A stretch of 21,942 bases of DNA from Flavicella sp964230805. GTDB lineage: Bacteria; Bacteroidota; Bacteroidia; Flavobacteriales; Flavobacteriaceae. Positions 7,845 through 15,084 of the stretch are shown here, piece by piece. A model generated the notes under the pieces. The model saw only the letters and a list, made by a program, of their open reading frames with translations. It had not been told where the DNA came from and searched no databases. The stretch covers positions 1 through 21,942 of the forward strand of contig CAXRIA010000029.1 in the NCBI GenBank assembly GCA_964230805.1. Direction: 5' to 3'. The position numbers and the translations under genes were made by a program. How positions within the stretch are numbered: the stretch's first letter is position 1; the number at the start of each line of letters is the position of its first letter.

Positions 7845-8714
7845 ATGGACTATTTGGCAAATGGTTTTAAAGGCAAAACAGATTGGTGGCGGTATCCGAT
7901 AACGTTGTTATTTGTTATGGTGGGAATGTTTTTGTTTTCACTACCCCTTTCTTTTGCTCTAGCATCTAAGGTAAAGTCTGGAGCAGCAGTGGCCTCAAAA
8001 ATAAAGGAGGTAGACTATATTTTTACATTATTTGATGCAAACACCAGTCTTGTATTGGTTTTGTTGCCTTTTGTTGGTGCACTACTCGTGTTGTTTTTTA
8101 GTATAAAGAAGTTGCATGTTCAGGATATTAAACTACTGATCACTAGTCGTGTATCTATCGACTGGAATCGATTTGTATTTGCTTTTTGTGTTTGGGGTGG
8201 TTTGGTTTTATTCACGGTGGTTCTTCAATATTTTTGGAATCCAAATTTGCTGGTTTTGAATTTTAAACCCATGCCCTTTTTAGGAATGTTTATCTTAGGA
8301 GTGATTTTAATTCCCATACAAACCTGTACGGAAGAATTTTTATTCAGAGGTTATTTGTTACAAGGGATGGCTGTTTTGTTTCGCAACAAATGGTTGCCAC
8401 TTTTGCTGTCTTCTTTGTTTTTTGGAATGATGCACTACGACAACCCCGAAATTGATAAATTGGGTGAAATTTTATTGGTGTATTACTGTTTGACAGGCTT
8501 GTTTCTCGGGGTGATTACGTTGATGGACAATGGTTTGGAGTTGAGTATGGGTTTTCATACGGCAAATAATTTAGTAACTGCAATTTTGGTAACCGCCGAT
8601 TGGACGGCCTTTCAAACGAATTCAATTTTCATAGATGTGTCGGAACCGACCCTATTATGGGCGTTTTTGCCAGTATTATTGCTTTATCCCATAGTGTTCA
8701 TTGTTTTTTTTTAA
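7845..8714 (+). CDS. CPBP family intramembrane glutamic endopeptidase, C-terminus cut by a T9 run
   Basis: A 289-residue multi-pass membrane protein (hydrophobic segments near 18-40, 67-88, 110-130, 145-160, 185-195, 208-226, 270-289). It belongs to the CAAX protease/bacteriocin-processing (Abi) family. All three catalytic motifs are present: EEFLFR (E163, E164, R168), FFGMMH (F193, H197) and HTANN (H238, N242). The substrate is unknown; this family cleaves membrane proteins. It starts directly after the pcm stop. The frame stops at TAA 8712-8714 right at the end of nine T residues. In the next frame, from 8713, KKYKWQHWKYKLLG continues to a stop at 8797-8799, which looks like the basic cytoplasmic tail usual in flavobacterial homologues. 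One T fewer would give a 317-residue protein overlapping menE by 14 bases. The active site is complete either way. Confidence 0.82.
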   Translation: MDYLANGFKGKTDWWRYPITLLFVMVGMFLFSLPLSFALASKVKSGAAVASKIKEVDYIFTLFDANTSLVLVLLPFVGALLVLFFSIKKLHVQDIKLLITSRVSIDWNRFVFAFCVWGGLVLFTVVLQYFWNPNLLVLNFKPMPFLGMFILGVILIPIQTCTEEFLFRGYLLQGMAVLFRNKWLPLLLSSLFFGMMHYDNPEIDKLGEILLVYYCLTGLFLGVITLMDNGLELSMGFHTANNLVTAILVTADWTAFQTNSIFIDVSEPTLLWAFLPVLLLYPIVFIVFF

Positions 8715-8799
8715 AAAATACAAATGGCAGCATTGGAAATACAAATTGTTGGGAGACATTTCAATCCCCACTAAAAATAAATCACATGAAATTTCATAA
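8704..8799 (+). other. T9/A6 homopolymer and out-of-frame C-terminal extension of the CPBP gene
   Basis: Nine T (8704-8712) followed by six A (8713-8718) end the CPBP reading frame. The frame starting at 8713 is open for 28 codons (KKYKWQHWKYK...SHEIS) to TAA at 8797-8799. It is rich in Lys, Trp and Tyr as expected of a membrane-flanking cytoplasmic tail. It could be a sequencing error, a phase-variable tract, a slippage site, or a real truncation. Confidence 0.55.
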
Positions 8800-9832
8800 G
8801 ACTTTTCAATTAAATGGACGGTCTTTTTCAAATTCGGAAGAATTGCTGTCCTACGCAGGTCAATTGTCTGAAGAATTGTATTCTTTTCTGCAGGAGTGGC
8901 TAAATGAAAGTAATGAATTAAGAGTAATGACTTCGGGATCTACAGGAACACCGAAAGAAATTTTTTTGCAGAAAGACCATATGAAAAACTCTGCAAAAGC
9001 GACAGGACATTTTTTTAAGTTAGGACCGCATGCCAAGGCACTTTTGTGTCTGTCTCCCAAATACATTGCAGGGAAAATGATGATGGTCAGAGCCATGGAA
9101 TTGGGTTGGCATTTAGAGGTTGTTACAGAATCTAGTACGCCGCTTGAGAAATTAGACAAGGATTTTGATTTTGTGGCGATGGTTCCATTGCAATTGTCAA
9201 ATTCATTGAGCGATTTGCATCGTATAAAGACGGTAATTGTTGGAGGGGCTCCTGTATCTCCGGTATTGTTGCAAGAACTTAAAGGGAGTTCATGTGAGGT
9301 GTATGCTACCTATGGAACTACGGAGACGACCAGTCATGTAGCTCTAAAAAGATTAAACCATTGTCAAAATGAAAACGAAGCTTACCGTGTTTTGCCTGAG
9401 GTAAATATTGCTGCTGATAGCAGAGGATGCCTGGTGATCGATGCAAAAAAAATAGCTTCGGAGACAATAATCACGAATGATTTGGTGAAAATTGTAGGTA
9501 GGGATGCCTTTCATTGGTTGGGCCGGTACGATACTGTGGTCAATAGTGGAGGGGTTAAGTTGGTACCGGAACAGATTGAGCTAAAATTGTCAAAAATAAT
9601 TCCGCAACGTTTCTTTTTAGCAGGTTTGCCACACAGTCAATTGGGGCAAAAATTAGTGTTGCTTATTGAAGATGAGGGCGAATCTATTTTAAACTCGAAA
9701 GAGGTCAAGGTGTTTTTACAAAATCCGGCACTGTCTAAATATGAATATCCAAAAGAAGTTTATTTTGTGAGGAAGTTCAAAGAAACAAAAACCAAGAAAA
9801 TAGACCGTAGGTCTACGTTAGGAATGATTTAA
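8786..9832 (+). CDS. menE: o-Succinylbenzoate--CoA ligase-like AMP-binding enzyme
   Basis: A 348-residue ANL-superfamily adenylating enzyme, predicted to join o-succinylbenzoate to CoA in menaquinone synthesis. Motifs: ATP-binding P-loop TSGSTGTPKE (49-58), YGTTET (176-181), the Asp-containing hinge GRYDTVVNSGG (246-256), and the C-terminal catalytic lysine in TKTKKIDR (335-341). It is shorter than typical MenE (~450), a compact form I associate with Bacteroidota; the N-terminal domain lacks much of the usual first ~90 residues. The frame stays open upstream to 8600, but that region overlaps the CPBP gene; the ATG at 8786 has an A-rich lead and gives the expected beginning. No other men genes are in the window, so menE rests on sequence resemblance. 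A related acyl-CoA or acyl-ACP ligase is the alternative. Confidence 0.8.
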   Translation: MKFHKTFQLNGRSFSNSEELLSYAGQLSEELYSFLQEWLNESNELRVMTSGSTGTPKEIFLQKDHMKNSAKATGHFFKLGPHAKALLCLSPKYIAGKMMMVRAMELGWHLEVVTESSTPLEKLDKDFDFVAMVPLQLSNSLSDLHRIKTVIVGGAPVSPVLLQELKGSSCEVYATYGTTETTSHVALKRLNHCQNENEAYRVLPEVNIAADSRGCLVIDAKKIASETIITNDLVKIVGRDAFHWLGRYDTVVNSGGVKLVPEQIELKLSKIIPQRFFLAGLPHSQLGQKLVLLIEDEGESILNSKEVKVFLQNPALSKYEYPKEVYFVRKFKETKTKKIDRRSTLGMI

Positions 9833-9843
9833 AGATTAAATAA

Positions 9844-9874
9844 GAGAACCTATTTATAGGTCTCCGATTGTTTT
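9844..9874 (+). terminator. Possible terminator after menE
   Basis: GAGA-(A)-CCTA, loop TTTA, TAGG-TCTC form a stem with a single bulged A (9844-9864), followed by CGATTGTTTT. The T-tract is weak, but the position 12 bases after the menE stop fits. Confidence 0.4.
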
Positions 9875-9892
9875 GGCCGTACACCAAAAATC

Positions 9893-9922
9893 AAAAAAAA
9901 GCTTGTTATGAAAACAAGCTTT
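9893..9922 (-). terminator. Rho-independent terminator of the cold-shock gene
   Basis: On the minus strand a perfect 10-base stem (9898-9907 pairs with 9913-9922, AAAGCTTGTT/AACAAGCTTT, five-base loop) is followed by a run of eight T (complement of 9893-9900). It sits 28 bases beyond the csp stop. Confidence 0.8.
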
Positions 9923-9949
9923 ATAGATTTTAAAAATATCGTTGTAGTA

Positions 9950-10141
9950 TTAAATTACTTTAACATCTACTGCGTTCATACCTTTTCTACCTTCTTTCAA
10001 GTCAAACTCTACTGAGTCTCCTTCTCTGATTTCATCTACTACTCCAGAGATGTGCACGAAGAATTCTTCGTTTGTTTCTGATTCGATAATAAACCCAAAA
10101 CCTTTTGATTCATTAAAGAACTTTACTGTTCCATTTTTCAT
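9950..10141 (-). CDS. Cold-shock domain protein (CspA family)
   Basis: A 63-residue single cold-shock domain, an OB-fold that binds single-stranded RNA/DNA and melts RNA secondary structure. RNP1 is KGFGFI (13-18) and RNP2 is FFVHIS (27-32), with the surrounding aromatic residues F8, F9, F15, F17, F27 and F28 in place. The opening MKNGTVKFFNESKGFGFI is the family standard. It is a monocistronic unit with its own -7 box and a strong terminator. The protein belongs to the short type common in Bacteroidota; whether it is cold-induced or constitutive cannot be told. The leader after the putative transcript start is short and A/T-rich, unlike the long structured leader of E. coli cspA. Confidence 0.93.
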   Translation of the reverse strand: MKNGTVKFFNESKGFGFIIESETNEEFFVHISGVVDEIREGDSVEFDLKEGRKGMNAVDVKVI

Positions 10142-10162
10142 TATAATATAAGTTTTAAACTA

Positions 10163-10170
10163 CAAAGGTA
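10163..10170 (-). promoter_or_regulatory. Putative -7 box (TACCTTTG) of the cold-shock gene
   Basis: An exact TAnnTTTG match on the minus strand, 22 bases before the csp ATG. No convincing -33 TTTG at 17-21 bases. It lies in the gap after the aminotransferase stop. Confidence 0.45.
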
Positions 10171-10258
10171 GTGTTAATAAATCAGATACTGAACTTTTCT
10201 ATTGAAAAATTAAAAAGGAAACTATTTTAAAATGACTTCAGAATCCATTGAAAACCAA

Positions 10259-11443
10259 CTAATTCTCATCAAGTTCGGCAATTGCTTCGAGTAGAATGGC
10301 ACATCCCTCCTTTATTTCATCGTCTGTTATGGTTAACGGCGGCGTAATTCGTATGGCACGATCCTCAAAGAGCAGCCAAAACAAAATCAATCCTTTTTCC
10401 AAACATTTTAAAATGATTTTAGAAGCCGTGGCTCCATCTTTTACCAGTACGGCAAGCATCAAGCCCATACCACGAATTTCCTGTATTTCGGAATGAATCA
10501 ACAAGGAGCGAATCAGTTTTTCTTTCCGCAGGGTTTCGGAAATTAAATTTCCTTCTGTAATTTCTTGCAAGGTTGCCAAGGCCGCCGCAGCGATTATGGG
10601 GTGACCTCCAAACGTAGTGATATGACCCAGGGTTGGATTTTCTTTTAAAATGGCCATTTTTTCTTTAGAACTGATGAAAGCACCAATCGGCATACCACCC
10701 CCAAGGCCTTTCCCTGAAACAATGATGTCAGGAGTGCCATTGAAATTTTCGAACCCAAACAATTTTCCCGTACGGCCGAAACCTGTTTGTATTTCATCTA
10801 AAATCAACAAGGCTCCCACCTCATCACATCGTTTGCGAACTTTTTCGAGATAATTATTTTTGGGGACAATAAAGCCTGCGCCACCTTGAATGGTTTCCAT
10901 GATAACGGCAGCGGTATTTGTCGTGATTTTTTCAAGATGATTTTCGTTGTTGAATTCCAAAAAGCGCACGCCTGGCAAGAGTGGGCGAAATGCGCTGTTT
11001 TGTTTTTCAGCTCCGCTAACACTCATGGCTCCTTGTGTATTTCCATGGTATCCATTCTTACAGGCAACAAATTCACTTCGACCGGTCCATTTTTTAGCGA
11101 GTTTCATAGCGCCTTCAGTTGCTTCGGTGCCAGAGTTGGTCAAATAAGTGGTAGAAAGAGATTCTGGGAGTTGCTCTGCCAATAATTTGCAGAGCTCTAA
11201 TGATGGTTTTTGAATGAATTCACCATACACCATTACATGCGTGTATTTCGAAAGTTGCTTTTGAATTGCCTCAGTCACCTTTGGGTGGTTGTGCCCCAGA
11301 CTATTGGCAGAAACACCGGCCACAAAATCCAGGTGTTTTTTACCATGAGTATCATAAATATAAACGCCGTCAGCATGTGAAATTTCTTTCGCTAATGGAT
11401 GTGGCGTGGTTTGTGCTTGAAAATTGAAAAAATCTTCTTTCAT
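10259..11443 (-). CDS. Class-III PLP-dependent aminotransferase (acetylornithine/ornithine aminotransferase-like)
   Basis: A 394-residue fold-type I aminotransferase. Seen: GVSANSLGHNHPKV (43-56), the phosphate-binding SGTEATEGAMKLA (104-116), GYHGNTQGAMSVSG (131-144), the PLP-ring Asp in ILDEIQTGFGRTG (214-226, D216), and the Schiff-base lysine K245 in VSGKGLGGGMPIGAF. The omega-amino-donor specificity (acetylornithine, ornithine, 4-aminobutyrate, lysine) cannot be settled by eye. There are no arginine-synthesis genes nearby, so I leave the symbol empty. It lies 54 bases after the OstA-like gene on the same strand with no visible promoter or terminator between them, so they are probably one transcript; the functional link is not obvious. 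Confidence 0.86.
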   Translation of the reverse strand: MKEDFFNFQAQTTPHPLAKEISHADGVYIYDTHGKKHLDFVAGVSANSLGHNHPKVTEAIQKQLSKYTHVMVYGEFIQKPSLELCKLLAEQLPESLSTTYLTNSGTEATEGAMKLAKKWTGRSEFVACKNGYHGNTQGAMSVSGAEKQNSAFRPLLPGVRFLEFNNENHLEKITTNTAAVIMETIQGGAGFIVPKNNYLEKVRKRCDEVGALLILDEIQTGFGRTGKLFGFENFNGTPDIIVSGKGLGGGMPIGAFISSKEKMAILKENPTLGHITTFGGHPIIAAAALATLQEITEGNLISETLRKEKLIRSLLIHSEIQEIRGMGLMLAVLVKDGATASKIILKCLEKGLILFWLLFEDRAIRITPPLTITDDEIKEGCAILLEAIAELDEN

Positions 11444-11497
11444 GGTATTGGGTTGTTCTATTGCATTCGATCTAGGCTACATATCGGTGTGTAAATT

Positions 11498-13000
11498 TTA
11501 ATCAGTTTGATCGTGAACAAAGATGTCTTCTTTGGTCAGTGGTTTTTCATTTTCTCGCCAAACAAAGCCTTTGAGTTTGCTTTCAGTTTCAGGAAATTGC
11601 GAAGGAGGGTAGGTTTTGCCATCAGGCATTTTTAAAAATTGAATGCGTTGAACCGCATTTTTTTCGAGTTCAAATAAAATGTTACTACAACTCATTTTCA
11701 TGATGGCAATCAATTTTTTTTCTTCGTCGCGTGCGTAATTGATGACCTCACCATTTCCCTTGGATACTAATGATTTCAATTTGTTTTCTTCAAATTTTCC
11801 ATACATGTTTTTACCCTTTATTTGGTTGAATCCGACGGAATCTTTTTGATTGATGAAAGCATTTTTCTTGATAAATAAAGAGTCTAATTTGTTGGTTGCC
11901 TTGTCGGATAAAAGTTCGATGGTATCTCCTGTAATTTGATTATCACCGGACCATAGTATTGGATTTTTGAACATTTTTGTCAATCCAAATTTTTGATGGG
12001 TGTGCAGCGAGTCACATTTTCCACTCAAATCTTTTTTGAAAAATTTCACATGATGAAAAGCCCTCAAAATTCTATTTTCAGGGGCCCCTGTAATCAAAAG
12101 TGTGTCTCCGTGAATGAAAAGTGAATCTTTGTCTGCAATGGAAATAGCAAGTGCTTTTTTAATAACGAATACGGAGTCTTTGAAACGATGCAATTCAGCA
12201 TAGCCCCCTTTTACAATCAGATTATTTGCGGCGTCTGTTATGACCGTATTCCCGGTAGAGGTGGCAAATCCTTTGTCCTTATGACTGTAAATACTGTCAC
12301 CTTCAATGCGTCGGTTGTTGTATTTTATAATTGAATTGTTGACCAAATTAGAGATCCCGAGACGCGTGTTGTAAAACCCTTTTTCACCATAAGCGATGCT
12401 TTCTTTTGTTGTGATGGTCGTAGGTCCGTAAAAATACACGTGACCATTTTCAGTGTAATAATCAAGGTGATCTGAGATTAGTTTGTTTTCAGGGTTTTGA
12501 ACAACGACATCGGTGGTTGCCTTGAATTTTTTTTGTTTTGTGTAATAGGTGCCGTTTTTGCTGGTCAGTTTGTTTGTGTCACTCGTAATTGTACCATTGC
12601 AGTGGTAGTACAATTCTTGTTTCACTCTGTCAAAATGTAAAGTGTCTGTGGTCAGTGTGATTTCGGGGTCACTTAGTTCGACATTTCCCCAAGAAACAGA
12701 TTGTTTTAATTTTCCGTTGTAACGGGTGTAATCTGATTTTTGATGCAAAGTATCTCCTTGATTTATGCGCACATTTCCGTAGGCATGGAGTATATTTTTA
12801 GTGGAATAGAGTAGTGCCTTGTTACAGGTAAGAATGGCACCATCATGACTTACTTTGACATGACCATTCAAAACGACGGCGCCGGGATATAGTTCCTCGT
12901 TTTTGTAGGTCTGTTCAGAGTTTAAAATTTTGATTTTCTTGTTTTGAGAATTTCCCAAAAAAGAAATCATTAAGACAAGTAAATACAATAGTCGTTTCAA
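11498..13000 (-). CDS. OstA-like protein (LptA/LptD N-domain family), outer-membrane lipopolysaccharide export
   Basis: About 500 residues. It starts with a signal-peptide-like segment: KR, then a hydrophobic core LLYLLVLMISFLG, then NSQN. The rest is a long array of short beta repeats of the OstA/LptA type (for example GAVVLNGHVKVSHDGAILTC, NILHAYGNVRINQGD, GHVYFYGPTTITT), a continuous jellyroll expected in the periplasm that carries lipid A or LPS to the outer membrane. It is much longer than E. coli LptA (~185), as usual for Bacteroidota OstA-like proteins, and lacks the LptD barrel. The start: TTG at 13000 is preferred over the TTG at 13030. The latter lies upstream of a perfect -7 box (13018-13025), so it would not be in the message, and 13000 gives a cleaner signal peptide. 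No ATG fits. Confidence 0.8.
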   Translation of the reverse strand: MKRLLYLLVLMISFLGNSQNKKIKILNSEQTYKNEELYPGAVVLNGHVKVSHDGAILTCNKALLYSTKNILHAYGNVRINQGDTLHQKSDYTRYNGKLKQSVSWGNVELSDPEITLTTDTLHFDRVKQELYYHCNGTITSDTNKLTSKNGTYYTKQKKFKATTDVVVQNPENKLISDHLDYYTENGHVYFYGPTTITTKESIAYGEKGFYNTRLGISNLVNNSIIKYNNRRIEGDSIYSHKDKGFATSTGNTVITDAANNLIVKGGYAELHRFKDSVFVIKKALAISIADKDSLFIHGDTLLITGAPENRILRAFHHVKFFKKDLSGKCDSLHTHQKFGLTKMFKNPILWSGDNQITGDTIELLSDKATNKLDSLFIKKNAFINQKDSVGFNQIKGKNMYGKFEENKLKSLVSKGNGEVINYARDEEKKLIAIMKMSCSNILFELEKNAVQRIQFLKMPDGKTYPPSQFPETESKLKGFVWRENEKPLTKEDIFVHDQTD

Positions 13001-13017
13001 GGTGTCTGCTTTAATGG

Positions 13018-13025
13018 CAAAAATA
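13018..13025 (-). promoter_or_regulatory. Putative -7 box (TATTTTTG) of the OstA-like gene
   Basis: An exact TAnnTTTG match on the minus strand, 17 bases before the TTG start at 13000. It sits just after the purA terminator, so a new transcript is expected here. No clear -33 box. Confidence 0.5.
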
Positions 13026-13105
13026 AGCAAAAAGAGGGGAGAATAAATTCGAAAATGTTAAAATCTATGGAAATCACTCGGGAACTTTTCTGTGCTATGA
13101 GTAAT

Positions 13106-13142
13106 AAAAAAAACGAATGTCTTTCGAACATTCGTTTTTTTT
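13106..13142 (-). terminator. Strong, symmetric terminator after purA
   Basis: A 15-base perfect stem (13106-13120 pairs with 13128-13142) with loop CTTTCGA. The core is ACGAATGT/ACATTCGT and the outer 8 pairs are A:T, so the poly-T is part of the stem and the structure can stop transcription on either strand. It begins 17 bases beyond the purA stop. Confidence 0.85.
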
Positions 13143-13159
13143 GTTTTCTTATCTTGTGA

Positions 13160-14431
13160 TTATCTCACAATCGTTTGTTTTCTATCCGGCCCAACAGAGA
13201 CGATAGAAATAGGAATGCCTGTTTCTTTTTCTATGAATTCAATGTATTCTGAAAGTTCTTTTGGGAATTCAGCTTCCGAAGAAATTTGAGTGATGTCTTC
13301 ACTCCAACCTTTGAATTCTGTATATACAGGTTTCACATTCTCAGGTTCTATGTTGTACGGGAAATGTTCAATGATTTCTCCTTTGTATTCGTAAGCAGTA
13401 CAAACTTTTAAAGTTTCAAACCCTGAAAGTACATCCCCTTTCATCATGTTCAATTGTGTCACGCCGTTTACTTGACAAGCGTATTTCAATGCGACCAGAT
13501 CTAGCCATCCACATCGTCTTGGTCTTCCTGTTGTGGCTCCAAATTCATGACCAACTTTCGCCATTCTTGCACCGTCTTCGTCAAACAACTCTGTTGGAAA
13601 CGGACCGGAACCAACACGGGTGGTGTATGCTTTGAAAATTCCATACACTTCACCAATGGTATTCGGTGCAATTCCTAATCCAGTGCAAGCTCCGGCTGCT
13701 GTTGTATTGGATGAGGTTACGAAAGGATAGGTTCCAAAGTCGACATCTAACAGCGATCCTTGAGCGCCCTCCGCTAAAATAGTTTTGTTTGCTTTGATGG
13801 CTTGGTGTAAATATTCTTCACTGTCGATGAATGTCATTTCTTTCAAACGAGTCACGGCCGAAAAGAATTCTTTTGTGAGTGCTTCAAGATCGAATTCTAA
13901 TTCAAGATCGAAGAAACGCAACATTTTGAGATGTTTGTCTGTCAATGTTTGGAATATTTCTTTCCAGTTGTCCATTTCCAAATCACCCACACGCATTCCG
14001 TTACGCCCAGTTTTGTCCATGTAAGTTGGTCCAATTCCTTTCAAAGTAGAACCAATTTTTGCTTTTCCTTTTGATATTTCTGACGCCTGATCCAACAATC
14101 GGTGCGTTGGAAGAATCAAATGTGCTTTTCTGGATAACAAAATTTTGGCATTCAAATCTAAGTTGAATTTCTCTAGATTTTCCAATTCTTTTTGAAAAAT
14201 GACTGGATCGATGACAACACCATTTCCGACAATATTTAGAGCGTCGTCATGAAATATTCCAGAAGGGATGGTGTGCAACACGTGTTTGTGTCCGTCAAAA
14301 ATTAGCGTATGCCCAGCATTCGGACCGCCTTGAAACCGAGAAATTAAGTTGTAGTTTTTTGTAAGTACATCAACAATTTTACCTTTTCCTTCGTCTCCCC
14401 ATTGCAAGCCCAGTAATAAATCTACAGCCAT
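13160..14431 (-). CDS. purA: Adenylosuccinate synthetase
   Basis: Joins IMP and aspartate using GTP to make adenylosuccinate, the first committed step to AMP, as a cytosolic dimer. The 423-residue product has the full set of motifs: GLQWGDEGKGKIVD (8-21) with catalytic D13, GGPNAGHTL with H41, GNGVVIDP, KGIGPTYMDKTGRNGMRV, EGAQGSLLDVDFGTYPFVTSSNT, VGSGPFPTEL, and the GTP/aspartate loop GRPRRCGWLDL. The start is an ATG, 12 bases after the fur stop on the same strand, so fur and purA are one operon ending at the terminator at 13106-13142. In other bacteria PurA is inhibited by (p)ppGpp, and the Rel synthetase lies ~1.6 kb away here. Confidence 0.97.
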   Translation of the reverse strand: MAVDLLLGLQWGDEGKGKIVDVLTKNYNLISRFQGGPNAGHTLIFDGHKHVLHTIPSGIFHDDALNIVGNGVVIDPVIFQKELENLEKFNLDLNAKILLSRKAHLILPTHRLLDQASEISKGKAKIGSTLKGIGPTYMDKTGRNGMRVGDLEMDNWKEIFQTLTDKHLKMLRFFDLELEFDLEALTKEFFSAVTRLKEMTFIDSEEYLHQAIKANKTILAEGAQGSLLDVDFGTYPFVTSSNTTAAGACTGLGIAPNTIGEVYGIFKAYTTRVGSGPFPTELFDEDGARMAKVGHEFGATTGRPRRCGWLDLVALKYACQVNGVTQLNMMKGDVLSGFETLKVCTAYEYKGEIIEHFPYNIEPENVKPVYTEFKGWSEDITQISSEAEFPKELSEYIEFIEKETGIPISIVSVGPDRKQTIVR

Positions 14432-14443
14432 TATTTAAAAAAA

Positions 14444-14896
14444 TTATTTAGAGTTGTTTTTGTTTTTTTTTCTTCCGTAAAAATAAAGTGAATGGTTTTC
14501 AATTTCGATATCAAAAAAATCTTCAATAGATTTTTTGATGTTTTGAATTCTAGGATCACAAAACTCGATAACCTCTCCATCGTCTAAAATGACATGGTCG
14601 TGTTGTTTGTTAAAAAAACTCTTTTCGTAATGTGCCTGATTTTGTCCGAATTGATGTTTTCTCACCAGACCGCTATCCAAAAGTAATTCAATGGTATTGT
14701 AGAGTGTTGCCCTACTCACCCTGTAATTTTTGTTTTTCATACTGATATAAAGAGATTCTATATCAAAATGTTCTTCTAAGTCATAGATTTCTTGAAGAAT
14801 AGCAAAACGTTCAGGGGTTTTTCTGTGATTGTTTTTTTCTAAAAACTTCACAAAAACGCCTTTGGCAGTTTCTTGATGATTATTTTTGTTTTCCAT
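14444..14896 (-). CDS. Fur-family transcriptional regulator lacking the CxxC zinc motifs
   Basis: A 150-residue winged-helix regulator. The DNA-binding half has KTPERFAILQEIYDLEEHFDIESLY (26-50) and the recognition region VSRATLYNTIELLLDSGLV (60-78). The dimerization half has the His-rich metal site KQHDHVILDDGEVIEF (97-112) and a second His region EIENHSLYFYG (131-141). At 103-108 the usual I-C-x-x-C-G of Fur/Zur/PerR is replaced by ILDDGE, so the structural zinc site is absent; this form seems common in flavobacteria. Metal sensed (Fe, Zn, peroxide) cannot be assigned. First gene of an operon with purA, an unusual partner for a metal regulator. Confidence 0.85.
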   Translation of the reverse strand: MENKNNHQETAKGVFVKFLEKNNHRKTPERFAILQEIYDLEEHFDIESLYISMKNKNYRVSRATLYNTIELLLDSGLVRKHQFGQNQAHYEKSFFNKQHDHVILDDGEVIEFCDPRIQNIKKSIEDFFDIEIENHSLYFYGRKKNKNNSK

Positions 14897-14924
14897 TCGA
14901 TGCTAGTTTTAAAATAGCAAAACG

Positions 14925-14932
14925 CAAATTTA
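14925..14932 (-). promoter_or_regulatory. Putative -7 box (TAAATTTG) of the fur-purA operon
   Basis: An exact TAnnTTTG match on the minus strand, 28 bases before the fur ATG. No clear -33 box. Confidence 0.42.
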
Positions 14933-14992
14933 GTGTTATTTTTGATTTTGTGAGGAGGTTTTGGAATTTTTATTTGAAAGTATTTATTCGCC

Positions 14993-15014
14993 TTCTAAAA
15001 ATATTTTTTTAGAA
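14993..15014. repeat. Perfect inverted repeat in the fur / dehydrogenase divergent region
   Basis: Arms TTCTAAAAA (14993-15001) and TTTTTAGAA (15006-15014) with a TATT centre, in the very AT-rich 188-base gap between the divergent fur and hydroxyacid dehydrogenase genes. It could be an operator, but AT-rich DNA yields such repeats by chance. It does not match the classic Fur box. Confidence 0.5.
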
Positions 15015-15084
15015 AATAAAAAGGATATTTTTTTGAGAATCACGAACATATATCAACAGAGGTTAGGAATTGAGAAATAAATAT

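Noticed and set aside
8600..8785. N-terminal extension of menE to 8600
   Set aside because: Overlaps the CPBP gene in another frame; its residues do not resemble an ANL enzyme. Part of it arises from the same T9 region.
10142..10258. Long structured cold-shock leader, as in E. coli cspA
   Set aside because: The -7 box leaves only a ~15-base leader; the small palindromes in this gap (AGTTTTAAACT, ATTTTAAAAT) are AT-rich and probably chance.
10886..11185. Open frames of ~100 and 66 codons on the plus strand
   Set aside because: Antisense to the aminotransferase core; no recognisable motif and no promoter.
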